Assembly: GCA_004835665.1 (NCBI GenBank)
Contig: RBKR01000018.1
Span: 496,001-560,000, forward strand
Length of the DNA stretch: 64,000 nt
DNA from: Phoma sp. XZ068
Lineage: Eukaryota > Ascomycota > Dothideomycetes > Pleosporales > Didymellaceae
Direction: 5' to 3'
Position 1 is the first letter of the stretch. Each line of letters starts with the position of its first letter. The notes beneath the pieces are model-generated. The model had not been told where the DNA came from, searched no databases, and saw nothing but the letters and a program-made list of their open reading frames with translations. Both the position numbers and the translations under genes were made by a program. Shown piece after piece: positions 1 to 12,257 of the stretch.

Positions 1-265
1 TTGCTAAGGGTAAGCAGGACTGAATGTAACAAGTAACAAGTGAGAAAACCAACGATTGGTGTGAGTGGAACTGTATGTTTAGATCATTTAGTAGCTCTGA
101 CCATTGTGGTCATGACTATCCTCGTACACACCTCCCCGTTCTTGTCCTTTTGTCTCTACTCCTCCCTGCCCCAGCATACCCTTGTTTCGTCAAACAGCCG
201 CCATTATGTGGTTCTGTTCATGCCGTAACGTGCTCGTATAGCCTATCGCCGCGGTCGTGCGATTC

Positions 266-1101
266 TTAAACGTACTGGCTGAGCCACCTGATACCCTCTC
301 CGTAACCTGTAATCTGTCAACATCCCCATCTCACCCAACAGTCGCTTCATGTGCTTACCTTGCCTCATGACCACACTGCACATGAACACCTCAATCGGCC
401 TAATACCCTCCAGCGGCACCTTGCCCTTACCCGTCGTCTGGTACAACCCAAGCTCGGCCCTCAGCTGGTCCTCAGACACGGCCTCAGGGTGATCGATCTT
501 GTTTCCAAGCACGACAAATGGAATATTGGCCAGCTGCTCCATTGCGAGCAGGGCATCGAGTTCCGCCTTTGACTCAGCAAGGCGCTCGTGATCCTTTGCA
601 TCGACAAGGAACACAATGCCGCTAACCTCGGGGAAGTAGTCGCGCCATAAGCGGCGGGCTTGTGCGTGGCCTCCGAGATCGAAGGTTGTGAACTTTACGT
701 TGCCGATGGAGAGCTCTTCGGAGGCTGTGTCGCGTTAGGTTAAGTAGGAGTGAGGACCGGCGGTGGGCTTACTAGGGTGGAGAGCTGCATGGCTATTAGC
801 TGGAGTATACAGAAGGGTGGAGAGGGGCGGTGAACGTACTTGGCTGCAGGACTGCTACGCGGTCGTTCTTGAGCATGTGCAGAAGCGTCGTCTTTCCGGC
901 ATTATCAAGACCAAGGAAGAGGAGCTTTGCGTGCTTGTTTGCGAGGCCGAGGGAGGCCAGGAGGTCGAAGACTGGAGGGGATCAGCGTCGTGTGCCGTGC
1001 TCAGTGTTGGCTACGTGGAGGTTGGAGAATACATACACCTGCAGAGTTAGTTTCGAGCTATGTATATGTCCACGAAAGACCTACCAGTTGACGATCCACA
1101 T
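266..1101 (-). CDS. SAR1: Small COPII coat GTPase Sar1
   Basis: Sar1 is the small GTPase that starts COPII vesicle budding at the endoplasmic reticulum. The joined exons are 1101-1085, 1038-1037, 971-840, 784-773, 724-359 and 306-266 (570 nt, 189 aa, the usual family length). The product starts MWIVNWFFD, has the P-loop GLDNAGKTT, then TLHPTSEEL, the switch II motif DLGGH, the guanine-specificity motif NKID, and ends GIRWLSQYV, all family hallmarks. The N-terminal amphipathic helix starts at the first Met, which fixes the start. Two of the exons are microexons: 12 nt at 773-784 and 2 nt at 1037-1038; without them the conserved protein is not restored. Switch II reads GGHAQARRLW where most fungi have GGHQQ. 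Its identity is certain; the 2-nt exon is an inference from frame and splice signals. Confidence 0.95.
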
Positions 1102-1399
1102 GTTGAATTGTTCTTGAGGGGTACTGTGCTCAAGGGTGTGTGCACTGCGGCGATCTACAATGTAAAGTTGTCGGAGGTCTGGAGGCTGAATGGCCGCTTT
1201 AGCGCGCATCCAGTATTCTTGGCGATTCCATCACATGTGAGAGGCCACGAAGGTCAACGCCTTTATCGATCGGGGAGAAAGGACAGTTCTACGAGAACCT
1301 CAGTAGGCAAAAACTTTTGCTATTCGTTACAGATATGGTATCATCCAAAACCCCTCCCAACGCCCACAATGCTTCGCAACCAACGCCTTCCTGCTGAGC

Positions 1400-2866
1400 T
1401 CAGATATTCACATCTGTCTCCAAGATAATCTGCGCAGCAGCCGAGAGCTTGTTGGCAATGACCTGGTCGGCAATGATGTCGCCGACCTTGTCGTTTAGTC
1501 GTTCTCTCAATGCTTCAATATCAGCAACACCATTGGTCATGGCTGTTGTGGTCGAGTTCCCCAGCGATTTGATAGCTTCAACCAGGATAGCAAGCACTCG
1601 CTCTGCATCCTTTTTCTTGCCCTCGTCTGCCAATGCGCCCTTGAGCACGTCGTCGTTGTAAATTTTCAGGTTAGGCAACACAAGCATCTTCATGCCTTCA
1701 TTTCCTGTGATGATTAGCAGCGCTAGCAGTGCACCATAGTGTGTGCCTAATGGCTTTCCGATGTCCATGAACTGTCTGAGGCAGGTCCTTGCAATCCGCG
1801 ACTTGAGCCCTTGGTTCGACGATCCGTACTTCTGGCAGATACGGCTCAAGATTGACGCAGCCAACTGTCGCAGTCTGAAGTGATCAGGGCCACTCGAAGG
1901 GCCGTTAGCACCAACACCATTGAGCGTTTCTGATGATGCGTTTGAGGACGTTGAACGTATCGTTGGTCCCAGATATTTCCCCGTACAACATGTCAAGACA
2001 GGTGGGACCATATATGCGACATAAGGGTCCAGATAGATGGCTTGATTGTCCAGCAGTGCACTCGTAGCCTGCATCATCTGCTGCAGAACGAATAAGTTCT
2101 TCACATTGTGCGTAACCTTCTCAGCGATGAATGTGAGGAGGTATGTTGTTAGCTGGTGGATACCAGGCTCTGTTCGAATGGCTGCGAGAGCCGCATTCTG
2201 CCATTCGATGTTTGTTTCGTCAATGAGGGCGCCGGAGAGTTTGGCGAACAACTCTTGCGATTCTTTGGAGAGTACATGTTTCACGAGCGGCTTCACATTG
2301 ACGTTGTCCAGTCCGTTGGCTGCCGCAAGATGTGGGTTTGCGTTCGTTCCCTTGGGCAACAGCTCTCCTTGGTTGATCGCAGTCGGGTTCTGGGGAATCG
2401 ATGGCTGTACGCCTTCTACGGCGAGCCAGTGAGCTGCAGCATGTTAGAAATAACCCGTTCAGATACGAGAAGACGCAAGAAGGTCTAATGGCATACCTGT
2501 AAAAGTGATCTCTCGTGGCACCTTGGGCAGCGGCGCATTGATCAACTTCTCGAAGTCGACCTCCTCGTCCTCGACGTAGTACAATGGCTGTCCAGGGCCC
2601 AGGGAAGCCTCGCCAAACCGCAGTGGTCGAGTGGATTCATATCCGTAGAGGGGCTCCACATTTAGTACTTTCAGTGCGTTGGAGACATCCTGTGTGCTCA
2701 ATGTTGTCCGCTTGCCGTGTCGCATGAACTTGAGCGCCTCCTCCAGTACCTGCGCAAGCCGGAAGTCGACATCGCGCGCTAGCTCTTCAACGACGTTGTC
2801 AGCGAGTGAGGCGATGCCAACTGATTCGGCGACATCTCGCACGTTGTCGGGATTCCAGACGGACAT
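1400..2866 (-). CDS. TAF6: TFIID subunit TAF6
   Basis: TAF6 is a histone-fold subunit of TFIID (and of SAGA in fungi), acting in RNA polymerase II initiation. Exons are 2866-2497 and 2433-1400, joined in phase 1 (467 aa); the 63-nt intron has a GTATGC donor and a CTGCAG acceptor. Residues 1 to about 70 form the H4-like histone fold (VWNPDNVRDVAESVGI at the start), followed by the linker with PLYGYES and then the conserved C-terminal HEAT-repeat half (KPLVKHVLSKESQELFAKL, then GKYLGP and LRQLAASIL). The start is the first Met before the histone fold. It lies on the same strand as SAR1, with about 300 bp between this stop and the SAR1 start. Length and domain order are normal for the family. 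Confidence 0.95.
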
Positions 2867-4206
2867 GTCGGGCAGTGCAAGTCAGCGATGAGCTGTCAAT
2901 GACGGGGCAGTCGGTCGCAATCGTGCTGCGTCGAGTGAAGCGGAGCGGTGGCAGTTGAGCCGATGGGAGAAACAATAGTGTGTCACCGAGCGGGTGACGC
3001 AGGTCTGGAGGATGTGATGGCCAGCCCTAGGAGCAAGTGAAGCACATCCCGGACGTGCACATGCGTCACAATTCGGCAGGCTCCAAAGGTCGACTCTTGT
3101 GTGCGACGCGAAATTCGATCCTGGGAAGAGGTATATGGGAGGTGAAGGTACGTGAGGCGGTAATTGTCGATGAGTTACGTCGTGCGCGCATGCTGGAAGG
3201 GAAGTCGCGATTCGTGAAGCTCCAAATTAAGGCTTGGCGCGTTCCGCTCCGCTCTCTTATCCCGTCTTCGTCACTCTCCTCACCGGCCACAAACACCCTT
3301 TGTACGCCGACGAGCTATCACCGTCCTCTCCACGACTACCAAACAATCCGTACACACAAGTGGGCTGTAACCATTCAGCTGGATTGATACTCTGTTTCTG
3401 TCCCTTCTAGGCGTGTACAGTGGGGGACCTGTTGTGGTCTAGTGCTTGCTTCACTCTTCTGCAGACAAACATTGCCTTACTGCAAATCAAACATTGTATC
3501 TGGAGTCTCGCTTTCGTTCGCTACAGCCAATGTTGATCCCATCCCTCGCTTGATAAATCGCGACCCCTCGCAGCCATACGCGTGGCCTGGGAAGCCATGC
3601 CGTTGAGCGACGCCTTCGACTGGTCCCAGCATAGCAGACCGCCATTTCAAATCTTCCTCACGAAAAAAGAAGTCCAGTCGAATTAACATCATTGCTGGTC
3701 TGCACGGCTGCGGCATCCCACCCCCAGCAAATAAGGCATCTGTATTCATCTTCACCCCTGCTTGTTGTGGTTACACGCATACTTGATGGTACTCATCCGT
3801 CTTCACTACCCGCAGCCACGTTTCTTTACCGTTGCTGGAATTTCCAATCTTACTGCCATGTCAGGTATACTTGAGGACGTGGAAGGGCTATATGTCCCGA
3901 TTGTGCCCAAATAAGTACCTCATTCCAGGTCAAATCTCACCTAGCTTTGTCTGACGCCACCCGTCTTCCCGTACGGCCCGCTGCAATTGTAATTGTCTCT
4001 GCATCGGCCAGCTAACTAGACTTCCCTGTCGATTGACGTATTAGGTTCTGGTCACAGAGTATTTAAATCTCAGCTACAGCATTAGTTTTACATTCACATA
4101 GCATCTTCTGCCTTTTCAAGCAAAATCATTCGACCTGCGGATAAATTTGCCTCGATACGGTTTTACAGTTCTCACCCTACACAACAGTACCTGACCAGTT
4201 ACCACT
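2867..4206. other. Intergenic region without a supported gene
   Basis: It holds the TAF6 promoter side. A 90-codon open frame on the minus strand, starting at ATG 3749 and ending at 3477, has no recognisable motif and no splice or promoter support, so I do not call it. A TATTTAAAT box at 4060-4068 belongs to the possible gene that follows. Confidence 0.5.
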
Positions 4207-4798
4207 ATGGCCAGACCGAGCAACAAGACAACAAGCGCTCTCCAGCTCTGCAACGCCACATACCTTATCATCGACACATCTGCCTCGGTATATAGTAGAT
4301 CAAGAGATGAGCCGCCTTCTCCACCGCCTCAACCACCTCCAAGCCCAGCAGGTTGGAACCGCCTCCTTCCGGTAAGTTGTGTCTCCATTGATGCCTTACC
4401 GATGCTGACCCCACGCCAAGCTGGAGTCCCTTGCGCCGTTGGGTACATGAAGTCTGGGGTACATGGCAGTAATGCGAGTATGTGCGCCATGTTCCGTGCC
4501 GTGTGCCTCTACTAACGTTACTTCGAAAGAGTCCAAGCCTCACTACATCGCAGTGATGGGACTGTTACTGTGTGTATTGATCTTCCATTGCTTTCTGTTA
4601 TTGGCTCAAGAATCGATGCTTGCACTTCGATTTCGGTCATCTCTTGGTGCGACCATCAAAAGTACCAAGCACATGTTGCTATTGCACGGCATTTTTCACT
4701 GGGCCTGTAGGAGCAAGGCAACTGCAGAGTCTTCACCGCATTTCTCGTGGCTTTATAATTGCTTCTATTCATGCGCGATGGCGCCTTACATACTGTAG
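4207..4798 (+). CDS. Possible small hypothetical gene with one transmembrane segment
   Basis: I do not recognise this gene. An ATG in good context at 4207 follows a TATTTAAAT box (4060-4068). An intron at 4478-4529 has a near-ideal GTATGT donor, a CTACTAACG branch point and an AAAG acceptor; splicing it joins 4207-4477 to 4530-4798 in one open frame of 179 aa. The N-terminal half is Ser/Pro-rich (a PPSPPPQPPPSP stretch) and the second half has a hydrophobic stretch (MGLLLCVLIFHCFLLLA). A further GTAAGT-CCAAG pair at 4372-4420 would break the frame if used, so the true structure is uncertain. It could also be a noncoding transcript with introns. Confidence 0.3.
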
Positions 4799-5770
4799 TA
4801 TATCCCTGGCAGATACTGCGACCCATCAAGTTGGTCGGCTCGTCTCCGACTGAATTCTTCGGCAAATACCTCCGTTGCCCCGTTCGCTAATGCCTGTGAC
4901 TGCGTGCGAGGTGACAATGATTAGGAACAAGCTCCTGCTCGACACTAACGATCCACGATCGCGGAACCATAGCGACAAAGCCAAATGAGACTTACAGCAG
5001 AGCCCGCACATAATTAAGCAAGCAACAACAACAACAACAACAACAACTTGCCAACCCTTGATGAAATTTGAGCAATCCAACTGAGATCGTGATGGCTCAC
5101 ATCCAGAACACATAGCCCATCGCACACCTTGTATTGACCCGTGCGTCTTCCAGTTGATTCAACAAGATTGAAGTAAATGAGCAGAGACAAACTGTAAGCA
5201 TGTCTCCGGTGTAAGCTCACACCATCACCGAGGCAATGTCCCTCCAATTAAGATTACATTGCCTTGGAGTCGCTGTGGAGCGCTCGAATTCTGTAGTGAT
5301 CTTGTCAAGGATGTAGTAGTAATTCTTGCGGGTGTGGCAAGCGAAGCCGGGGCGGTCAACAGAGCCGCCCGCCACTAGCTTCCTCCATATGGTTAGCGCC
5401 CCTTAGTCACCTTCCTAAAATATTCTCCTACGACTTCAACCCCAACAAACAGTACCAGTCCCACCACCCCATTTGATAACCATACTCTCTGGGACTTGTC
5501 ACTTTCTACACCTACTTTCGCCAGCCTGCAGAAGCAGTGTCCCCACAAAAAGCAGCTTTACCTGGTGCACGGACAGCAGGGATTGTGACGCAAAGCTTAT
5601 CGTGCGTGCGCCTGCACAGACTTCAAGCCACTTACGACCGGCGGTTATTCGCTGAGCACTGGCTGCTACGCCCATTGCATTTGAGAGGAAGCACCTCTTT
5701 GTTGTTATGATAGCTGCTTACAGCCAACTATAAATCTACTACACCACATCGCCTTTTAAAGCCACCCAGC
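4799..5770. other. Intergenic region upstream of the helicase gene
   Basis: No gene is supported here. It contains a CAA trinucleotide repeat (5023-5047) and, at 5729-5735, a TATAAAT box about 36 bp before the helicase ATG. The sequence from about 5400 is C-rich and pyrimidine-biased, as in fungal promoters. Confidence 0.5.
5023..5047. repeat. CAA trinucleotide microsatellite
   Basis: Eight perfect tandem copies of CAA in intergenic DNA. No coding context is supported. Confidence 0.95.
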
Positions 5771-8700
5771 ATGGCAGGCGATAGCTCCACCGTTCCGTCA
5801 CAGACGGACACAACAGACCAAATCTTACAATGGTACTCCAAACTCTTCAGTCGCCGTGTTGATCTCGTGGGCGACTTCGCCGGCAGCGAAAGATTTCTGA
5901 TCCATGGCGAGTCACTTCTCCTTCATTGCTTCAGCGATGCACAGATCGACTTCGAGCCTGGCCTACAGCTACTACACGCCTCATATGCAGTAGAGAAGTT
6001 TCTGCATGGGCTTGTTTCTCGCCGCTGCAACTTTCACATTGCTTTCTTCGATGAATACCAAGATCTTTGTGTGCCTCAAGATGCATCGCCCGACGTTAGC
6101 GAAAAATACCTGCTGGCACGAGCGGCCATCATCCGCCATCTACAGGTCAATCTAGGCCCTGTTCATCCAGACATCGAGGTGAAGGTATTCCCTTCGACAG
6201 CATCTGAAGCGTTCGAGGAGTATCTCAGCGTAACAGACATATACTTCATCCTTTGCCACGATGGAGCTGCCACAAAAGATATTCGCAAGGGAGCAGCCTT
6301 GCAGACAGATGTTGACGCTCCCAAGAGCGAGGACAAGAGCCTACAGGAACGACATGAGCAGTACAAGGCATCGCTCCGCACACTCATATACAGTATGATG
6401 CAGCGAGGTTACAGTACTGCGCTCATCAACGGGCTGGAATACGAGGATACCAAAGCCATTGCATCGGTGCTCGAGCACTCGCGGGCTATGACCTTGGAAG
6501 TCCCACAGACGGTAAGCAATAATTGCAAAATTCATTGTTCTAGACTGCACTCTACGCAAAGAGAGTCAGGCTTCACATAAATTTGCATTCAGAAACCGCG
6601 CTAACACACTGTTGCAGACACGGACATCATCATCGAGTGCCGGGGCAGACACAGCAGCTCTGCAAGAATCACTTAAGACGATTAAGTCATCGAATGAGCA
6701 TGCTTTCACAGAGCGAGAGTACTTAGCAGTTCTTGTTGCCTCGAAGTTTGCATCGAAAACAAAAGACCACCAGGACTTTGCAGTTGCACTACTTCGTCAT
6801 ACTGCACTGCTGTCGGAGTTAAGCCTGCCTGACCGCTTGATGCGGTACCAAGAGCCATCGCAAGAGTCTCGTGCCCTCGTTCTTGAGTTTTGTAAAGAAG
6901 CCAGTAAAATCATCGTTCAAACAGCGTGGGGTGAAGATGCGGGCAAGCTAGCTGTGGCTTGCGATGTTGCAGACCTTATCGACGGAAGATTGATCGCTTC
7001 TTGTCTCCAAAACACATCAGCTCCCAGCTCCGACCTCTTCCAGTCCTTGGCAAGAGCTGCTTCGGCGCTATGTGGACAGGAGGAGCTTGCACAGGCAAAT
7101 GGTACTTCAAGTGCGACTAGCAAGTCGAACGGCAACGTTGATAAGCCAGATGATGGAGCATCGTATCGCCTTCTTCCCTTCGCTAACGAGGTCTTCGACA
7201 AGCACCTAGCCCCGGTTCACCTGAAAGTAGCCAAGTCTGACGGCAAGGTTGACTCAACGTCTGCAGTGATCTTTCGTGAGGTTGCACATTGGCATAATAC
7301 CAAACCTCCTCAAAGTAAGAGCGGCCCTATTGTCAAAGACGAGAAGGCAGCAAAGAAGGCACTCCGCCGCAATCAGTTCTTTATGGCGGAAATGACAACC
7401 TACGCTGCCAGTCTTACCAATGCAGTTGGAAGGGCGCTTGAGCCGGAAACAATCCATGTTGGTGCGTCAAAACCGAGCACGCCAATGCCTTCGAGACCAG
7501 GAACACCGAGCCAGGACTCAGCAGACAAGAAGGGAAAGAAACAGGGTGGAAAACCTGGCGGCAAGAACAAGAACCAAGCCAAGCAGGATATGCTAGCAAA
7601 CATCGCAGCAAGCTCCAAGCGTAAAGATGAGGACACCGCCGAGAAACAAACCAAAGCATGGATCGTCTTCTGCGACGGTCTCGAGAAGCAAGCCGAACTA
7701 ACTTCCCGATACGAAAAGGCGAAAAAGTACCTCGTCAACCTCAACACCGATATCAAGCGGAAGGCCTTGGAGGCAGAAGTCCGTCTCTACATGTTGAACG
7801 TTTTGTTGAAGATGTGGATAGATCACTGCCGTAAGGACGACAAAGAGGAGGGCCTATACACAGCTGCTCTGATCTTCGATGCAGTCAGGGCTATTTGCGG
7901 ACTGTCTAGCGTGACGAAGACAATCGCAGCTTGTGTCAAGAAGACAATTGATCGGCTGAAGCTCCCTTCTCTGCAGGTGCCGCCAATTGAGGGCGACCGA
8001 AAACTGCCATTCCAGTTTGTGTTGGAAGAGACATCAAGTGCAGACATTGCCTTGACTCTCTCCCCGGAGGAGTTTCAACTGCTTTACTGCGGACCTTACT
8101 TCGACCGAACCATGGATTCAGCGGCGGATCCTCGTGTGCCATTTGAGCCAGATGCGTGGCAACGGAAAGTTTTGGACGAGATCGATGCCCGCCGTAGTCT
8201 CCTTGTTGTAGCTCCGACCTCCGCGGGTAAAACTTTCATCTCGTTCTACGCTATGAAGCAGGTTTTGGAGTCCAACAACGACGACGTGCTGGTGTACGTG
8301 GCTCCGACGAAAGCGCTTGTCAACCAGATCGCAGCTGAAGTACAGGCTCGTTTCTCCAAGAACTACAAGTATGCCAACTCGGTCTGGGGTATCCACACTC
8401 GCGATACTCGCGTCAACAATCCCACTGGCTGCCAAATCCTTGTCACTGTACCGCACATCCTTCAGATCATGCTGCTCGCGCCCACAAACGCCAAAGGCTG
8501 GTCCGAGCGAGTGAAGTGGATCATCTTTGATGAAGTCCACTGTATTGGGCAAGCAGAGGATGGTCTGATCTGGGAACAGCTGCTGCTGATGGCACCTTGC
8601 CCGATTATCGCGCTCTCTGCCACTGTTGGAAACGCCGAAGCCTTTAGCGACTGGCTTTCTTCCACACAAAAAGCCGCTGGTAATGAGCTGACAATGGTTG

Positions 8701-11291
8701 AGCACAAGCACCGATACTCAGATCTTCGAAAGTTCTTGTACATCCCACCGAAGGACTCGGCGAAGCGCCTTGCGGCGTCACTTCCGCTGTCAACGAACCG
8801 CACATTTGCCCGTCTGGGTCTGGATGATGTACCAAATTTTACCTTCATGCATCCCGTTGCCAGTTTAACCAACAGGAAGCGTGGCATGCCAAGTGATTTC
8901 TCTCTTGAAGCACGAGACTGCTATTTCCTTTGGCAAAGCATGTCCAAGCATCAAACCAAGGAGTACCCTGTCGACAAGTCTCTCACACCTTCGAGTGTAC
9001 TCCCAAAGGTCATGCGCAAGGCCGATATCATCGACTGGGAGTCCGGCCTCAAGGCCCTGCTCGCTCAGTGGATGGCAGATGACAATTCTCCTTTCGAGGC
9101 AGTTCGCAAGGATTTCAGCTCTTCTGTCACCCACGCTGCACTCCAAATCACCGATAGTGAGACCGCGGAGCCGGCCAAGGATGATCAGGAGGTTGACGAC
9201 CCTGCAAGCAACCACGACGTTGATAATATCTTGCCCCTGTTGACAGAGCTCCACCAACAAGACGCCCTCCCAGGTATCATCTTCAACTACGACCGAGCGG
9301 TTTGCGAGAGGATGTGCCGTACGGTTCTGACACAGCTGGAAGAGGCCGAAGCTGAATGGAAAAAGACCAGCCCGAAGTGGGCAGAGAAATTGCGCGAGTG
9401 GGAAGAGTACAAGAAGGAGGTCGCTCGTCGCGCTAAGCAAGGTGTCCGCGCAGCGAAGGGCACCACCAAGGAAGAGCAGATGATGGAGGCTGCCAATCGC
9501 GAGGTCAGCCCGTTCGCAACCTTTGATCCAGACAGGCCACTAGAAGGCTTCCACTTCGCGAACAGCAAGAGGTTGTCCAGCGAAGAAATCCGTAACCACG
9601 AGAAGGAGCTCCGCTACCGCGGTGTCGATGAGGTTTTCATCCAAGGTCTTCAGCGTGGTATTGGTGTTCATCACGCCGGTATGAACCGAAAGTACCGTTA
9701 TGCCGTCGAAGTCCTGTTCCGCAGGGGCTACCTCCGGGTTGTCATCGCAACGGGCACTCTTGCTCTTGGTATCAATATGCCTTGTAAGACTGTGGTCTTC
9801 TCTGGAGATTCGATCTTCCTCACAGCACTTAACTACCGTCAAGCCGCCGGTCGTGCTGGTCGTCGTGGCTTCGACTCGCTTGGTAACGTCGTTTTCCACG
9901 GAGTTTCACTCAGCAAGATCAACAAGCTCATCAGCTCTCGCTTGCCTGACCTAAATGGGCATTTCCCCATTACCACAAGCTTGGTTCTCCGACTATTTAC
10001 ACTGCTGCACGACTCTGACAACTCGCCGTTCGCAGTCCGCTGTGTCAATGCGCTTTTGTCACAGCCACGTGTGTACCTCGGTGGCGAGGAATCGAAGATG
10101 ACTGTCCTACATCACCTGCGTTTCTCTATCGAGTACTTGCGTAGGCAATCGCTGTTGGATTCTATCGGAACGCCACTCAACTTTGCAAATGCTGTGAGCC
10201 ATCTGTACTTCACCGAGAACTCGTCCTTTGCCTTCCACGCCCTGTTGAAGAACGGATACTTCCACGAGCTGTGCGCAAACGTCAACACAAGTCAGGAGTC
10301 GGTCTTGCGCGAACTCATGCTTACCATGTCTCACCTCTTTGGCCGCCTACAGTGTAGACAAGCTGACGAGGAGTTCATGCAAGAAGTGATCAAGGGCAGT
10401 CCGTCAGTTGTGTTCCTACCCAACATGCCCAAAAACGCAGTCAGCGTTTTGCGCAAGCATAACAAGCAGACGCTCGATATCTTCACGTCTTACGTCCGTA
10501 CGTTCGTTGAACAGCACATCCAGGAGCCAGACAACACACTCCCACTGACCGAGACCCTTGTCGGTGGCAAATCGACCTCAGGCACAATGCCCAATAAGGT
10601 TCGGTCCTCCTTCGTCGCACTCTCAGGCCACAACGACGAATTCGAGTCCATTCACGAGCTCTGCACGACAAGCAGATCCGGCGTCTTCCTTGAGGAAGCT
10701 GTCGTGCCTCACGTCGGCATCTACCCCGAGGACTCAAACCTGCCACTCAACGCCTACCTCTACGATTTCTTCATGCACGGTAACGCAAATGCTGTCGTCA
10801 CCACCAATCGTATTCGCCGTGGAGACATCTGGTTCGTGCTCAACGACTTCAGCATGGTGCTCGCTACCATCGTTACTAGCTTGACCAACTTCATGAACCT
10901 CGGCACAGAATCCGATCTTGACTTCATCGACGTGCGCGGTGGCGGAGATGACGAAGAGGAAGATCTTGAAGATAGGCTGCTGCCAAACCAAGGTGCTGCG
11001 GATGATGTTGCAGGACCAGGCACAGGTGCCCAGGGAGTCAGAGGAGGTCCCTCCCAGCAACAGAATCTGCCGATCCAGCTTGTCAAGAAGAAGACGAAGG
11101 TTGTTGACTCCTGGGATGACGATGCGGAGAGCTCCAGCAGTGAGGGCGAGAATTGGGACGATGGAGAGGATAGTGAAGAGGAGAAGGGTGAGGTTGCTTG
11201 GGATGAACAGACTGGATTGTTGAATGTTCTGAAGGCGTTCAAGTTGTTGAAGGCAGACTTTGACACGAAGTTCAGGGCTATGTGGGCTTAG
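5771..11291 (+). CDS. DDX60/Ski2-like DExH-box RNA helicase
   Basis: A superfamily 2 helicase of the Ski2-like group, closest in layout to DDX60-type proteins. Exons 5771-6511 and 6618-11291 give 1804 aa; the 106-nt intron has a GTAAGC donor, a GCTAAC branch point and a TTGCAG acceptor. Motif I is APTSAGKT (about residue 778), motif II DEVH (about 882), motif III SAT (about 913) and motif VI QAAGRAGRRGFD (about 1325). The long N-terminal region (about 700 residues) has no motif I recognise apart from a Lys-rich linker (KKGKKQGGKPGGKNKN). The C-terminus is very acidic (DSWDDDAESSSSEGENWDDG). Human DDX60 is linked to antiviral RNA sensing; the role of the fungal homologues is not established and I infer only RNA-dependent unwinding. 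The first ATG after the TATA box is used as start. Confidence 0.9.
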
Positions 11292-12257
11292 TTGTATATT
11301 GTTAATTGGGTGTGCAGGTGTTCGGTGAGGTTGACGAAAATCATGATTGTGTATAGATTGTGAAATATAAATAAGAAACGACATCTTGATGTCTTCCAGA
11401 CAAATGTCCCATGTTCACTTCGTTATCGCGAGATCCAATCTCCGACAGTTGCCGAACCGTTTCCGCAATGAGTTCCCCTCAGTCTCCTGACAGACCCTTC
11501 AGCACGACAGCACATCAACACACCCCGCATCGACCAATCCATAGCTGCTCCCGAGTGTTGGGGTCTGCGCTCAATGGTCAATCGGAGAATCAGATAATTG
11601 CCAATTCCCATCGGCAGATCATCCTTCATCTGAAACCTGAAACAAGCTTTCATCAAACCACGGCCCTGGCGCGGCACTTCACATCCGTGTAAACAATCAT
11701 CTCCACAAACACCCGCCCTGCTGGACGGAAGGCGCAAATCAGGACAAGCGCTCATCATCTAATGGTCGAGACCTTCGAATTTGAAACATCGACAGGTCAT
11801 GACACGGAGGCGAAGATTAAGCTTTGCGCAAGCTATGGAGAGAAGTTTGGAACAGATTGTGCGCTGACGCAGACGAAAGTCGATGTGCATGCGAAGCTTT
11901 TGGAGGGAATTCAGAGTCAAGGCTCGGTTTGTATTGGCTGGGGGTGCAATGCGATTCTACTTCGTTGATGCAGCTTGGCTCGAGTCCTACTATGTTGGCC
12001 GGCTCACGTCACGGTCCGAGTTCCTCATTTTCGCCAGATCGATGGCGTCGTTCCTCCAGACCGCAGGAATTGTGGGAAATGGGTTGCGATGGATCGACCC
12101 TAGGATTATAAGATGCATACGCACAGGCGGGGCGGGCACTTCATATACCTTTGACGCCTCACAAGATAGGCTCCTCAAGTCTCTCTTCAGTCACTCTTTT
12201 CAATTTCTTGTTTCCAACTCAGTCACTCGTTCCTGCTGAGCAGGTTTCCCATTCATT
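11292..12257. other. Intergenic region, promoter of the rhamnogalacturonase
   Basis: The first part is the helicase 3' flank. The open frames between 11411 and 12239 have no motif and no consistent structure, so none is called. The last 150 bp hold a TATA-like box and G-rich sites described separately. Confidence 0.5.
12105..12136 (+). promoter_or_regulatory. TATA-like box and CreA-type GC boxes
   Basis: ATTATAAG at 12105-12112 and GGCGGGGCGGG at 12126-12136 lie 120-150 bp before the rhamnogalacturonase ATG. GCGGGG fits the consensus SYGGRG of the carbon catabolite repressor CreA, which is known to act on pectinase genes; that it binds here is inference. Confidence 0.4.

Noticed and set aside
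3477..3749. 90-codon minus-strand frame
   Set aside because: ATG present but nothing in the sequence supports translation; composition looks random.
11883..12239. 118-codon plus-strand open frame just before the rhamnogalacturonase
   Set aside because: It overlaps the promoter with the TATA-like box and CreA-type boxes, has no motif, and ends just before the true start.
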